Assembly (NCBI GenBank): GCA_015665415.1
Contig: JADFAE010000004.1
Location: 124,001 to 188,000 of the forward strand
Length of the DNA stretch: 64,000 nt
Reading direction: 5' to 3'
Source: Roseobacter sp.
Lineage (GTDB): Bacteria > Pseudomonadota > Alphaproteobacteria > Rhodobacterales > Rhodobacteraceae
Shown piece by piece: positions 54,431 through 63,883 of this stretch. Each line of letters starts with the position of its first letter. The first letter of the stretch is position 1. Made by a program: the position numbers and the translations under genes. The notes below the pieces were generated by a model. The model saw only the letters and a list, made by a program, of their open reading frames with translations, ran no database searches and was not told the origin of the DNA.

Positions 54431-55549
54431 TCAGAACTTCCAGCGTGCGCCGGCCAGGATCACATCTGCATCCTGGTAGGTGGTGGCAGAGCCGTCCGCA
54501 TAGGAGTACTCACGGTAGGCCACATAGGTTTCCAGGTTGTAGCGGTCGATCTTCTGAACCGCCGCAATGCCCCAGGATTCCGAGGAGTCGCCTGCGATGA
54601 CCTGATCGGAGCCATCATAGTAGTCCACCGAGAAGGAAGTCTTGCCGGCTGCAATCAGATCGGCCGCATAGCCGAGCTTGGCGTAGGCATAGCTGCCCGC
54701 GATGTCGCGCTCGCCTGCTGCAACCGCCAGGGACAAACCGGTGTCCTTGTGCAGGACTGCAAAGGAGCCGGAGATGTCACGACGGTCCTGGGTTCCGGTC
54801 TGTTCGGACCAGGCCGCACCGATGCCGGCATCTACAGCAAAGGCACCCATGTCATCGTTGGAGTAACGCACCGCAACGTCATAGGTCTCACGGTCGTTGT
54901 TCGCCGCCAGGATATCGGTGCCGTAGGAGGCCGAGAAGATGAAGCCGCCAAAGTTGTTGCTGTCGTAGCGCACACGACCCATACGCGGGCCGTCATAGGT
55001 GGCGGCAACGTCAGCCACGGTGACACCGGTGAGGTTGCCAGCGCTGTCGCGGAAGAAGTAGCCACCGCCGATGTCTGCGATCGATGCATTGGCACCCAGG
55101 CCGGTGCCGGAAAGATCCGTGCCGGTGATGCCGTCCGTCGCCATCGAGCCCTGACCTGCGGAGAAGGTGCCGTAGTTGGCAGTTTCGAACTGCAGGTCAA
55201 CGTGACGGATGTTGCTGCGGGTCCAGCTGGTCACATCGCCTTTGGTTGTTTGATTGGTGCCATCGGAAGAGCGGAAGCTGAAGGCGGTCTCGAAGTTGAA
55301 CTTCAGAGTGTTTTCGCCAAAGGCCTGCTCGACCCAGAAACCGATACGGGAGTTCGACGAAGAGTTGTCGACCAGACGGTTGTAGTCTTCGACGCCATCA
55401 TCAAAGGACTGGAAGGATGGGTTGAACTGACCATACCAACGGAAGCTGCCGCCGTTGTCAGAGGTGTAGGTCGGGCCTGCAAATGCCGGTGCCGCCAGCA
55501 TGGCGACAGCTACTGCCGCGCTGCTGCGCAATACGAGTTTGGTGCTCAT
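54431..55549 (-). CDS. Outer-membrane porin
   Basis: A 372-residue beta-barrel with a signal peptide (MSTKLVLRSSAAVAVAMLAAPAFA). The sequence alternates short aromatic-bounded strands (GGSFRWYGQFNPSFQSFDDG, NLETYVAYREYSYADG) and ends in the C-terminal Phe motif AGARWKF used for BAM insertion. It resembles the Rhodobacter-type general porins (Porin_4/gram-negative porin). AGGAG lies 10 nt before the ATG at 55549. A monocistronic unit between terminators. Confidence 0.93.
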   Translation of the reverse strand: MSTKLVLRSSAAVAVAMLAAPAFAGPTYTSDNGGSFRWYGQFNPSFQSFDDGVEDYNRLVDNSSSNSRIGFWVEQAFGENTLKFNFETAFSFRSSDGTNQTTKGDVTSWTRSNIRHVDLQFETANYGTFSAGQGSMATDGITGTDLSGTGLGANASIADIGGGYFFRDSAGNLTGVTVADVAATYDGPRMGRVRYDSNNFGGFIFSASYGTDILAANNDRETYDVAVRYSNDDMGAFAVDAGIGAAWSEQTGTQDRRDISGSFAVLHKDTGLSLAVAAGERDIAGSYAYAKLGYAADLIAAGKTSFSVDYYDGSDQVIAGDSSESWGIAAVQKIDRYNLETYVAYREYSYADGSATTYQDADVILAGARWKF

Positions 55550-55948
55550 GGATCTGAGTCTCCTGATTGTACTTTTGTGGCGCGAACTCCCTCCATCCCA
55601 GGAAACCGAACCTCGCACAGGTTTTAACAACCAGAATTTCGCAGGCGCAGTCTTGAAAAGATTTTTCTGATCACGGGTCAGGAAAACCGCCTGCTTTTCG
55701 CCTAAAACGCGGAAAAGGCGGCGGTTTTCAGCCCAGAGGTGGCAAACTTAGGTGACCTGCTTCACATAGCGCCTGCAGCCAAGTCAAAGCAGCAATGCAC
55801 TCAGCGAAACCCTCAAACATGCGTCAGGAATTTGACCACTTTTTTGCAGAAATTTACGGAATCATCCGACCTGCTCCGCTGCGGCAACGGCGACCTGCCA
55901 GATGGCGGGACTTGGGTCGAACCCCAGGCACAGCTTCAGTCGCGCACC
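55550..55948. other. Porin upstream region, no gene seen
   Basis: 399 bp between the porin start and the end of the kinase gene, holding a strong hairpin (55682-55729) and presumably the porin promoter. No coding frame looks real. Confidence 0.5.
55682..55729. terminator. Long hairpin between kinase gene and porin gene
   Basis: GAAAACCGCCTGCTTTTC (55682-55699) pairs with GAAAAGGCGGCGGTTTTC (55712-55729), 18-bp arms with two mismatches and a 12-nt loop. The stem starts with A-rich and ends with T-rich sequence in both directions, so it could end transcription of the histidine kinase gene. Confidence 0.65.
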
Positions 55949-58537
55949 TCAGCCGTCATTTGGTTGGGCCAGATACTGCATCACCTGCTGCCTGCAGTCA
56001 TGCCAATTGGCCGACAACACGCCCAGGTCAGGCACCGTATCCCCTGCGTGCATCTCCACCTCGATCAGGGCGCTGCGCAGCGCCACCATGCCCAGGACCG
56101 CAGCCGAGCCCGCCAGGCGATGCGCTTCCTTGCGATGTGGCGCTTGCAACTGCGAGGCCGCGGCAACGTCGCTCAGGAAGGCTTCGAATTCGGTACAAAA
56201 CCCCGCAAGAAAGCCACGCGCGCGCGCCCCCCCCAGAGCCTCAAAAAACTGATCGATATCGGAGGTTCCTGCCTCCTCTTTTCTGGTCTCAGCCGCCGCT
56301 GTGTGCCGGGTCACAAGGACAATCAATTCCTCGCGGCTGATAGGTTTGGTCACCACCTCGGCAAACCCCGCCTTCAAGATCCTGGCATGGTCTTCCGGGG
56401 CGGTATGGGCGGTCAGCGCCACGATCTCGATACCCTCTGCCAGCTTGGCCGCCCGAATGCGGCGGAGCGCTTCGATGCCGTCTACTTCGGGCATACTGAT
56501 GTCCATCAACACCAGATCAAACTGATGCTCGCCGCAGGCCGCAACCGCCTCCGCGCCACCGGGGGCTACGGTGACCTGATGCCCGATCTGCTGCAACATC
56601 TGCTGCAGCAGCTCTCGATTGATGTCATTGTCCTCCACCACCAAAAGCTCAGAGGATTTCACCGATTTCGGCGGGGCCTGAACCCCGGCACGAGGCAGGT
56701 TTTGGGCCCTGGGAAGGGGTAGGATCAATGTGAACAGGCTGCCCTCACCCAGCTCGCTTTCGCAGGTAATGGTGCCGCCCATGGCCTCGACCATGCGCCG
56801 GGTGATCGCAAGGCCCAGGCCGGTTCCTTCGCTATCACGGCCAAAGCTGGCATCCAGGGTGATGAAATCCTCAAAGATCCGCTTCAGATCGCTGCCATCG
56901 ATCCCCTGGCCAGTATCCGAAACATGAAATTCGATCTGATCCGGATTGGTCCCGTGCTGTACGTCCACCAGAACCGCGCCGTTGCGGGTAAACTTGATGG
57001 CATTGCCAATCAGGTTCAGCAAGGCCTGCTGCAGCGCACGCGGACGCCCCGCGACCATGTCAGTTTGGCTGACATGGTAATTCAGGGTCAAAGCATTGCC
57101 GCGACTTCTTGCACTGGCTTGCTGGCTTTCGACCAAACCGGAAATCAGTTCACGCAGATCAAAGGGGCGCAGGCTTTCAGGGGACATTCCCGCTTCTAGA
57201 CTGGAGAGCTGCAAAACGCCATTGACGTGATGCAGCAACAGCTCCCCCGACACCTGCATCGCATTCAGATAACGCTCCTGTTCAGCGCTGGGGCCGGTGT
57301 TGCGCATCAGATCAATCGCCCCCAGCACCCCTGTCAGGGGGGTGCGCATCTCGTGGCTCATCACGGTCAACAGATCCGCCTTGGCGCGCTCGCCGGCCAG
57401 CGCATCATCGCGGGCGCTGCGCAGCTCTTCTTCCGCCGCAATCCGATCCGAGATATCGCGGATGAAGCCCACAAACATCAGATCCGCCTGACTGCGACTG
57501 ACCGAAATGGAAACCTCAATCGGAAACACCTCGCCGGTTTTGCGCTGAGCTTCCAGCTGCACCCGGCCCTGCCCCGCAACTCTGGGCACCCCGGTCTTGA
57601 GAAAGCGCGCCATACCCGCCCGGTGGGCCTGGCGCAGATGCGGCGGGATGATCAACTCTCCCATGGTGACACCAATCGCCTCTGCCCGTTGATAGCCAAA
57701 GATTGCCTCGGCGGCGCCATTGAAGGCCTGAATGCGCCCCTGCTGGTCCACCACCAGAATGGCGTCCAGAGACGAGGAAATCATCGCCTCCATGTTGGCC
57801 GTCGATTTGCTGCGTTCTTCGCTGAGGATACGACCACGACGATACATCCAGCCTAACAACAAAGCCGTGATCGCCAGCGCAACGACCAGTGACAGAACCA
57901 CCACGGCCAGACGCCAGAGAATGGAAAACAGCTGCAAACGCCTGCTTTCGGCGTCTTCCACCTGCATGACGACACCAAACAGAGCCAATTCTCGCGCGTC
58001 TTCTCCATTGGCCAACAGCTGTGCCAGGATCTGATCGCGGTTCTCAATCAGCTCTGTATCGCCAACGTCAATCAGCACCGCAAAACGGTCCAGCCGATCC
58101 AGCAATTTCTGCAGCATCTCTTGCCCGGAGCCGTTTTTGCGCAGCTCTACAAACAGAGGGCTTTCCTGAAGCGTGACGATACGGCTGTAGTAGATGTCGA
58201 ACTGACGACGCAGTTGCGGTAGATCCTGCGGCGATTTGGTGGAAGCCGTGGCCAATTCCAGCTTCAGGTGATCAACCTCGACCTGAGACAACATCCACTG
58301 CATACTGTCAGTTGCGGCCGTCGAAAGCCCCTCAAGTCGTTGAACCACCTGGTGCCCCATGCGCACCGCTTGCAGTGTCAGCAACGGGAGAAGCAGCAGC
58401 GCCAGTCCCAGCAGCAGCTTGGAAAAAAGCGGCAGGTTGCGCGCCGACCGCCTGGACCGGCGACCAGGTCCCCGGGCTTTGGCGGCTGCGTTCGCAGCAT
58501 TGGGGTCTGCCTCTTTTCCTGCCTGCACCTGCGCCAC
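55949..58537 (-). CDS. Hybrid sensor histidine kinase (PAS-HisKA-HATPase-REC-HPt)
   Basis: An 862-residue membrane kinase. TM1 lies at about 39-56; a periplasmic helical region spans about 57-208 and TM2 about 210-230. PAS at about 250-370 (DAILVVDQQGRIQAFNGAAE). HisKA with phospho-His in VMSHEMRTPLTGVLGAID. HATPase: NLIGNAIKFTRNG, DTGQGIDG, GTGLGLAITRRM. REC: VVEDNDINRELL, phospho-Asp in LVLMDISMPEVDG. C-terminal HPt with His in EAHRLAGSAAVLGM. GTG start at 58537, 8 bp after the stop of the upstream exported protein gene, hence one operon. The phosphorelay probably ends on the divergent response regulator. Confidence 0.94.
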   Translation of the reverse strand: MAQVQAGKEADPNAANAAAKARGPGRRSRRSARNLPLFSKLLLGLALLLLPLLTLQAVRMGHQVVQRLEGLSTAATDSMQWMLSQVEVDHLKLELATASTKSPQDLPQLRRQFDIYYSRIVTLQESPLFVELRKNGSGQEMLQKLLDRLDRFAVLIDVGDTELIENRDQILAQLLANGEDARELALFGVVMQVEDAESRRLQLFSILWRLAVVVLSLVVALAITALLLGWMYRRGRILSEERSKSTANMEAMISSSLDAILVVDQQGRIQAFNGAAEAIFGYQRAEAIGVTMGELIIPPHLRQAHRAGMARFLKTGVPRVAGQGRVQLEAQRKTGEVFPIEVSISVSRSQADLMFVGFIRDISDRIAAEEELRSARDDALAGERAKADLLTVMSHEMRTPLTGVLGAIDLMRNTGPSAEQERYLNAMQVSGELLLHHVNGVLQLSSLEAGMSPESLRPFDLRELISGLVESQQASARSRGNALTLNYHVSQTDMVAGRPRALQQALLNLIGNAIKFTRNGAVLVDVQHGTNPDQIEFHVSDTGQGIDGSDLKRIFEDFITLDASFGRDSEGTGLGLAITRRMVEAMGGTITCESELGEGSLFTLILPLPRAQNLPRAGVQAPPKSVKSSELLVVEDNDINRELLQQMLQQIGHQVTVAPGGAEAVAACGEHQFDLVLMDISMPEVDGIEALRRIRAAKLAEGIEIVALTAHTAPEDHARILKAGFAEVVTKPISREELIVLVTRHTAAAETRKEEAGTSDIDQFFEALGGARARGFLAGFCTEFEAFLSDVAAASQLQAPHRKEAHRLAGSAAVLGMVALRSALIEVEMHAGDTVPDLGVLSANWHDCRQQVMQYLAQPNDG

Positions 58538-58545
58538 CTGTCAGA

Positions 58546-59103
58546 TCACTCAGCCGCGGGGGTCACGGTCAACCTGTCCAACTGCCAGATGCTGCGCGAA
58601 TAGATGATCTCGTTCTGATAGGCTGGGTTGCTGTCATAGGGATAGACCAGCCAGAGCGGCCCTTTTGATCGCAGCGACATCGGTTTCCCATTGCGTTCAT
58701 AGGCAATGATCGGACCGCCCTGTACGGCATCGGCCAGCGGAACCTCAACCATGTAGTCATTGACGGCCCTGGCCTGCAGAACCCCTTCGGTAAGACCAAA
58801 TTCGGTTGCCAGTTGCGCCAAGGATACGCCGGTGAATTCTTGCTGCCCCTTGGTCCAGATGGTTGCGGTCTCAAAGCTCTCAGCCCCAAGAGCCTGCAGG
58901 TCCGCCAGCGTCAGCTGGTGCACCCTTGCATCGCCACCGGCGAGCTCCAAAGTCAGCAGCACGTCCTGCTGTGCCGTCTGCTCAGCGGTACTGTCAGTAT
59001 CCGTCGTGCTGCCAGCCAAAGCTACAGGCGTGCCATTTGGCCCCCCCAGGGCAAGCAGCCCCGAGAACAGAGGCAGGCAAAAAAGTCGTGTCCAGCGGAT
59101 CAT
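58546..59103 (-). CDS. Exported protein with oxidoreductase molybdopterin-binding-like fold, no cysteine
   Basis: A 185-residue protein with a signal peptide (MIRWTRLFCLPLFSGLLALG). The mature part resembles the sulfite-oxidase/Moco-binding fold seen in small periplasmic proteins: LTLADLQALGAESFETATIW, FTGVSLAQLATEFGL, NDYMVEVPLADAVQGGPIIA, GPLWLVYPYDSNPAYQ. The mature region has no cysteine at all, whereas catalytic members bind molybdenum through a Cys. It is therefore more likely a sensor or binding protein. AAAGGAG precedes the ATG at 59103; the kinase gene follows directly. Confidence 0.82.
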   Translation of the reverse strand: MIRWTRLFCLPLFSGLLALGGPNGTPVALAGSTTDTDSTAEQTAQQDVLLTLELAGGDARVHQLTLADLQALGAESFETATIWTKGQQEFTGVSLAQLATEFGLTEGVLQARAVNDYMVEVPLADAVQGGPIIAYERNGKPMSLRSKGPLWLVYPYDSNPAYQNEIIYSRSIWQLDRLTVTPAAE

Positions 59104-59506
59104 ATCAATTCTCCTTTCATCAAGCAGAGCCTGCGAGGGCATAGATTCATTTCCTGCGAGCAAAGGTGCCACAACTTTGCCGATTACTCATCCGCGCGTG
59201 CGGATATGCTCCTATCCTTCCGTATAGATCGCAACCCACAACCAAGATCATAGTCTCGGCGGCCTAATTTCCGGTAACTAAACAAGATTTTACCAAATTC
59301 ACTGCACGCCAATCAGGTCGAACAATTCCCTTCTTCTCCTGGCCCAAAGCCTCCCTCTCCCTGGCAATCCCTCCAAACGGCCTATACGAATGCGGCATAA
59401 CTAGCCCGATGGCCCAAATATCTTGATGGATTTGAAACACTTATGATTGTACTCTTGGGGCTAGACCTGTTCAACGTTTCACCCTTTGAGCCACTTAAAG
59501 GTATTC
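59104..59506. other. Divergent promoter region of the signalling module, no gene seen
   Basis: 403 bp between the exported protein gene and the response regulator gene. A/T-rich tracts (CTAAACAAGATTTTACC) suggest promoters. A short palindrome CCGCACGCGCGG-like (CCGCGCGTGCGG at about 59191) is present. No convincing coding frame. Confidence 0.45.
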
Positions 59507-60121
59507 ATGCGTATATTGTTAGCAGACGATCACGATATGGTTCGCGAAACCATTTCCGCCTATCTCGAAAGCGAAGGCGGAGCCGCGGTTTCTCTTGCGA
59601 CCGACCTCTCCGGGGCGCTGGAACTAATCACCAGCGAAGGTCCCTATGACTTGGTGTTGCTGGACTATCAGATGCCCGGCATGCAGGGGTTGAACGGGCT
59701 CAGCGAAGCGCTGAGTGCCAACAACGGCAAAGGGGTTGCCATCCTCTCCGGGAATGCACCTGCCCAGACCGCCCGCGAAGCACTGAACGCCGGGGCCATC
59801 GGCTTTATTCCCAAAACCATGGGGGCTCAATCGCTGCTCAATGCCGTACGTTTCATGGCCGTGGGGGAAACCTATGTACCGGTTGATCTGATGCGAGAGG
59901 ACGCCAATCCGGTGACACACCCCCTCGCCGAAAAACTCAGCCCGCGCGAGCTGCAGGTTTTGAATGGGCTGTGCCAGGGACAAGCCAACAAGGAAATTGC
60001 CCGGGAACTGGACCTGCAAGAAGTGACAATCAAGCTGCATGTCCGCACCCTGTGCCGCAAACTCGAGGCCAAAAACCGCACCCAGGCCGCGATGATCGCC
60101 AAAGAAGCCGGTCTGTTCTGA
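59507..60121 (+). CDS. LuxR/NarL-family response regulator
   Basis: A 204-residue protein. REC domain: MRILLADDHDMVRETISAYL, phospho-Asp in YDLVLLDYQMPGMQG, and LSGNAPAQTAREALNAGAIG with FIPKTMG. The C-terminal LuxR HTH is LSPRELQVLNGLCQGQANKEIAREL, VTIKLHVRTLCRKL. AAAGG lies 5 nt before the ATG at 59507. Divergent from the exported protein/hybrid kinase pair, so it is the probable output regulator of that relay. Confidence 0.93.
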   Translation: MRILLADDHDMVRETISAYLESEGGAAVSLATDLSGALELITSEGPYDLVLLDYQMPGMQGLNGLSEALSANNGKGVAILSGNAPAQTAREALNAGAIGFIPKTMGAQSLLNAVRFMAVGETYVPVDLMREDANPVTHPLAEKLSPRELQVLNGLCQGQANKEIARELDLQEVTIKLHVRTLCRKLEAKNRTQAAMIAKEAGLF

Positions 60122-60152
60122 GGAGGGTTTTAGGGGCCTCTAAGGACAGAGC

Positions 60153-61415
60153 TCATTCGTCCCGGCCCAAGGGCCTCAGCCTCGCAGGCAGACTGGCATA
60201 TCCGCGAAAGCGCAGGCGACCGCCTTTTTGGCGTGTCGGCAGGATCTGATAGTCGGGGAACCGCGCCAGGAACCGTTCCAAGGCAATCTTGCCCTCAAGC
60301 CGTGCCAGAGTCAGGCCAACGCAAACATGTGGACCGCCCGCAAAGGCCAGATGACGATTGGGTTTGCGGGCGATGTCAAACCGCATTGGATCAGTAAAAA
60401 CCTCAGGGTCGCGATTGGCAGCACCGATCAGCAGATGCAGGTTGCAGCCGCGGCCGATTGTGACACCGCCTATTTCGACCATGGCGGTGGTTTCGCGATT
60501 GCCCAGCTGATTGGGAGACCGAAAGCGCAGCACTTCTTCTATTGTCGTTTTGATGAGATCAGGTTCCGCTAACAAGCGTGCCCTTTGATCCGGATGATCC
60601 TGCAACAGAGCCAGGGCATTGCCGATCAGATTTGTGGTTGTCTCATGGCCGGCATTGAGAATGAAGATACAGTTCTGGATCAATTCAATCTCGCTCAGCC
60701 CCTCTGCCCCGACCGCCCCTTTCTCATGCGCGATGAGCCGGGTCAGAACATCACTTTCAGGATCCCCCGGCTTGGCCCGCCGACGGGCCACGAGACCTTT
60801 GAGGTATTCCCTGAATGCTTCAACCGCGAGATGCCCACGGCTCATTTCTTCCGGGCTCAAACTTGGTTCCAACGCGCCAAGAATGGCCAATGACCAATCG
60901 CGAAGCGGCGCGCGCTCATCCTCGGGCACGTCCAGAAGGTTGCCAATGATCTGGATGGGAATACTGGCCGCAAAATCTTCGATCAGATCGACCTGCGCAC
61001 GCCCAGCCATGGCATCCAACAGCCGGTCCACAGCCGCAATCAAGCCCGGCTCCATCCGAGAAATCGCCCGCGGTGACAGCGCCGAAGTCATGATCCTGCG
61101 CACTCGGCTGTGCAAAGGCGGATCCGAAAACACCAAAGACGTGGTGTGATGTTCGTACAAGGGCGACCCCACCCCGAACTTGGGGCCAAAGGCTGCCTTT
61201 TTGTCGGAAGAAAACAAAGTGGTATCGCGGTAGATCCGGTCCAGATCCTTATGCCTGCTGATCAGCACCGACCCATCCGGCTGCGGCAGCACCGGGGCAG
61301 CCGCCAGTAGCGCGTCGTAATAGGGAAATGGATTGTCGGCAAACCCCTCAGGCGGGTTGGCTAGATCAAAACCAAGGATATCATCCACTTGCAGGCTGTG
61401 TTCTTTCGTCGGCAA
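60153..61415 (-). CDS. Cytochrome P450
   Basis: A 420-residue soluble bacterial P450. The haem-thiolate Cys is in FAGGPHVCVGLTLARLEG; the I-helix oxygen-binding motif is LNAGHETTTN; the ExxR motif is in TIEEVLRFRSPNQ; NRDPEVFTDPMRFD follows. The substrate is unknown; the sequence style resembles CYP107/CYP1xx-type hydroxylases. A TTG start at 61415 is preceded by GGGAG at 8 nt. No ferredoxin or ferredoxin reductase is adjacent, so redox partners are encoded elsewhere. Divergent from the tfoX-like gene. Confidence 0.93.
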   Translation of the reverse strand: MPTKEHSLQVDDILGFDLANPPEGFADNPFPYYDALLAAAPVLPQPDGSVLISRHKDLDRIYRDTTLFSSDKKAAFGPKFGVGSPLYEHHTTSLVFSDPPLHSRVRRIMTSALSPRAISRMEPGLIAAVDRLLDAMAGRAQVDLIEDFAASIPIQIIGNLLDVPEDERAPLRDWSLAILGALEPSLSPEEMSRGHLAVEAFREYLKGLVARRRAKPGDPESDVLTRLIAHEKGAVGAEGLSEIELIQNCIFILNAGHETTTNLIGNALALLQDHPDQRARLLAEPDLIKTTIEEVLRFRSPNQLGNRETTAMVEIGGVTIGRGCNLHLLIGAANRDPEVFTDPMRFDIARKPNRHLAFAGGPHVCVGLTLARLEGKIALERFLARFPDYQILPTRQKGGRLRFRGYASLPARLRPLGRDE

Positions 61416-61461
61416 AATGGCATCTCCCTATATCCATCTGGACGATCTGATAAGAATACTT

Positions 61462-61525
61462 ACCTGTCAATCACATAGAACTTCTGACGTGACAGAAAAT
61501 AGTGTCCGCTTGGCAGGTGACAGGT
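61462..61525. promoter_or_regulatory. Three TGACAG motifs between P450 and tfoX-like genes
   Basis: ACCTGTCA (about 61462-61469), TGACAG (about 61490-61495) and TGACAGGT (about 61518-61525). The outer two are inverted copies of the 8-mer; the middle one is in the same orientation as the right one, spaced 28 bp apart. This could be a shared operator of the divergent genes. Confidence 0.35.
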
Positions 61526-61551
61526 CGCATCACCCCCGCTATGTTCGCCTT

Positions 61552-61890
61552 ATGTCCACTGCCATTTCCACCATCCGAAACCTGGGCCCCGCCTATGAGG
61601 AGGCCTGCAAACGCGCCGGTATCCACAGCGCCGAAGAGCTGCGCTCACTAGGTGCTGATGCGGCTTATTCCCGCTTGCTGCGCAGTGGCAGCAAGCCGCA
61701 TTTCATTGGCTACTATGTTCTCGTCATGGCCTTGCAGGGGCGACCCTGGAACGACTGCAAAGGCGAAGAAAAGAAAGCGCTGCGCAAGCGCTTTGACGCG
61801 ATCAAGGCACAGAGTTTCGACAAGGGACTGTCCCAGCTGGAAACCATCCTTGATCAGATCGGCGTGATTGAAAAAACCGACCGTGTCTAA
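61552..61890 (+). CDS. TfoX/Sxy C-terminal domain protein
   Basis: A 112-residue protein matching the TfoX C-terminal helical domain: TIRNLGPAYEEACKRAGIHS, AEELRSLGADAAYSRLLRSG, GYYVLVMALQGRPWND. TfoX/Sxy proteins activate natural competence in gammaproteobacteria; here only the C-terminal domain is present, which is common in alphaproteobacteria and of unknown function. The ribosome binding site before ATG 61552 is weak. Confidence 0.85.
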   Translation: MSTAISTIRNLGPAYEEACKRAGIHSAEELRSLGADAAYSRLLRSGSKPHFIGYYVLVMALQGRPWNDCKGEEKKALRKRFDAIKAQSFDKGLSQLETILDQIGVIEKTDRV

Positions 61891-62066
61891 GGGCCCGCAC
61901 TGGGCGCTACACACACGTTGCGACCGCCTATCCAGAACCTCTTACGGAGAATTGTTGGTGAAAGTTGGAAACCTGACAGTTCGAGGTTTCATCTTTCCAA
62001 CAATACTTAAAAGCACCTCCCGCCAGCCGGGCAAGCGCCGCACCTGGTCTTGCCCGGAGCCACACA

Positions 62067-62102
62067 CAAAAAAGGGCCGCGCCGGATGTCCGGTGCGACC
62101 CT
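62067..62102 (-). terminator. Terminator after ndk
   Basis: On the minus strand GGGTCGCACCGGA pairs with TCCGGCGCGGCCC (wobbles allowed), followed by TTTTTTG. Confidence 0.85.
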
Positions 62103-62131
62103 CTCAATCGAACTCTCGTCAGAGAGCTGGC

Positions 62132-62554
62132 TTAGCCAACCAGCTCGAGACCGGAGAAGAAATAGGCGATTTCAACGGCTGCGGTTTCAGGCGCGTCGGA
62201 ACCGTGCACGGAGTTTTCGCCAACGGATTCGGCAAACTCGGCGCGGATGGTGCCGGCGGCGGCGTCGGCTGGGTTGGTGGCGCCCATGACTTCGCGGTTT
62301 TTCGCGATGGCGTCTTCGCCTTCCAGAACCTGAGCAACGATTGGCGCGGAGGCCATGAATTCGCACAGCTCGTCATAGAAGGGACGCTCAGCGTGCACTT
62401 CGTAGAATTTGCCAGCCTGGGCTTTGGTCAGGTGGATCCGCTTTTGTGCGACGACGCGCAGGCCAGCTTCTTCGAATTTGGCGTTGATCGCGCCGGTCAG
62501 GTTGCGGCGGGTTGCATCGGGTTTGATGATCGAGAAAGTGCGTTGCAGAGCCAT
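62132..62554 (-). CDS. ndk: Nucleoside diphosphate kinase
   Basis: A 140-residue enzyme that equilibrates nucleoside di- and triphosphates via a phosphohistidine. N-terminus [20 protein letters not shown]; active-site His in [34 protein letters not shown] binds the nucleotide. Typical length. Ends in a strong terminator. Confidence 0.98.
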   Translation of the reverse strand: MALQRTFSIIKPDATRRNLTGAINAKFEEAGLRVVAQKRIHLTKAQAGKFYEVHAERPFYDELCEFMASAPIVAQVLEGEDAIAKNREVMGATNPADAAAGTIRAEFAESVGENSVHGSDAPETAAVEIAYFFSGLELVG

Positions 62555-62680
62555 CGGGCGTTCTCCATATGAATGAAGGGTCGCTGAAATTCGCGACCCG
62601 TAGATATCGCGCGCCGCCTAACATGCCTAAGCGCACTTGGGAAGGGGAGAGTTCACCTTAGGCAGAAATTGCAGGACATC

Positions 62681-63883
62681 TCAGGCGGTTTCTTCCAAGG
62701 GATCACGCATATCGACCCAGCGCACATATAGCGCCGCTGCCAGGGCGCAAAAGCTGGACAACAATATGATCCAAAGCACCATGAATGGTGCATTCTGCGG
62801 CGTCACAAGGAACCCGGTCACCGTCGTCATCACCGCGCCCAAAGCCACCACCATGGCGCCTGACAACCCCGAGGCACTGCCCGCCAGATGCGGGCGCACC
62901 GACATCAAGCCCGCGCTGGCATTGGCCACGGTCAACCCATTGCCAAACCCCACCGCAATCGCCGCGCCAAAGAACACCAATGTGCCCCCCTGCCCGGACC
63001 AGAACAGCGCCAACCCCAGCAAGGGGCCAATCACCGCCGACACCCGCCCGGCCAATATCAGCGAGATCAGCGAGACCCGCTGCGCAAGGCGACCGGTGAC
63101 AAAATTGCCCACCATGAAACCGCCGGTGATAATTCCGATGCCCAGCCCCACTTGCGCCGGGTTGAGATCAAACCAGGCCGCCGCCACCAAGGGGGCTCCG
63201 GTGATGAAGGCGTAGAAACCGCCAATGGAAAAGGCCATGCAGAAGCTGTAGCCCCAGAACCGACGCGCCGCCAACAGCTCTGGATAGGTCCGCAACTGGG
63301 CCCCAAAGGTGGCAGCGCGGTTGTGATTGGTCTCTCCCCAATCTCCCCAACACAGCAGCAACATGCCAAATCCCAGCAGGCTGTAGAGTACAAAGCTGGA
63401 ACGCCAGCCAAACAACATATCCAAGGCCCCGCCCAGCATCGGCCCCAACATCGGCGCCAGCGCCATGGCCATGGTGACATAGCCCAGTTTGCTGGCAGCC
63501 TCGCGCGTGCTGTACATATCACGAATGGAGGCGCGCGCGATCACCTGCCCCGCCACCACCATCCCCTGCAACATGCGAAAGCCGAGAAACACCCAGATCG
63601 ACTGCGCCATCACACAGCCAATCGAGGCCAGGGTGAACACCAGCATCGAGACCAGCAAGATGGGGCGTCTGCCAAAGCGGTCCGACAGCGGGCCCATGAT
63701 CAGCTGCAGCACGGCTGACAGTGCCAGATACCCCCCCAGGCTGAGGTTCACCAGACTGTAGCTAACCTCAAAATCATCGGCAATCCGGGCCAATGAGGGC
63801 AGGAACATATTGAGCGACAGAACCGCCAGCGCAGTGCTGAAGGTCAATGTCGCAAGATGTGGAGCCCTTTGCGCCGCGCGCAT
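62681..63883 (-). CDS. Bcr/CflA-type MFS multidrug efflux transporter
   Basis: A 400-residue, 12-helix transporter. The motif A loop is GPLSDRFGRRPILLVSMLVF and motif C-like sequence APMLGPMLGGALDMLFGWRS; N-terminus ATLTFSTALAVLSLNMFLPS fits Bcr/CflA (drug/H+ antiporter DHA1). The substrate is not predictable. ATG at 63883 or GTG at 63886. Confidence 0.9.
   Translation of the reverse strand: MRAAQRAPHLATLTFSTALAVLSLNMFLPSLARIADDFEVSYSLVNLSLGGYLALSAVLQLIMGPLSDRFGRRPILLVSMLVFTLASIGCVMAQSIWVFLGFRMLQGMVVAGQVIARASIRDMYSTREAASKLGYVTMAMALAPMLGPMLGGALDMLFGWRSSFVLYSLLGFGMLLLCWGDWGETNHNRAATFGAQLRTYPELLAARRFWGYSFCMAFSIGGFYAFITGAPLVAAAWFDLNPAQVGLGIGIITGGFMVGNFVTGRLAQRVSLISLILAGRVSAVIGPLLGLALFWSGQGGTLVFFGAAIAVGFGNGLTVANASAGLMSVRPHLAGSASGLSGAMVVALGAVMTTVTGFLVTPQNAPFMVLWIILLSSFCALAAALYVRWVDMRDPLEETA

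Noticed and set aside
52967-55627. Two long plus-strand frames (434 and 448 codons)
   Set aside because: Antisense to trigger factor and porin, both with signature motifs and proper start sites.
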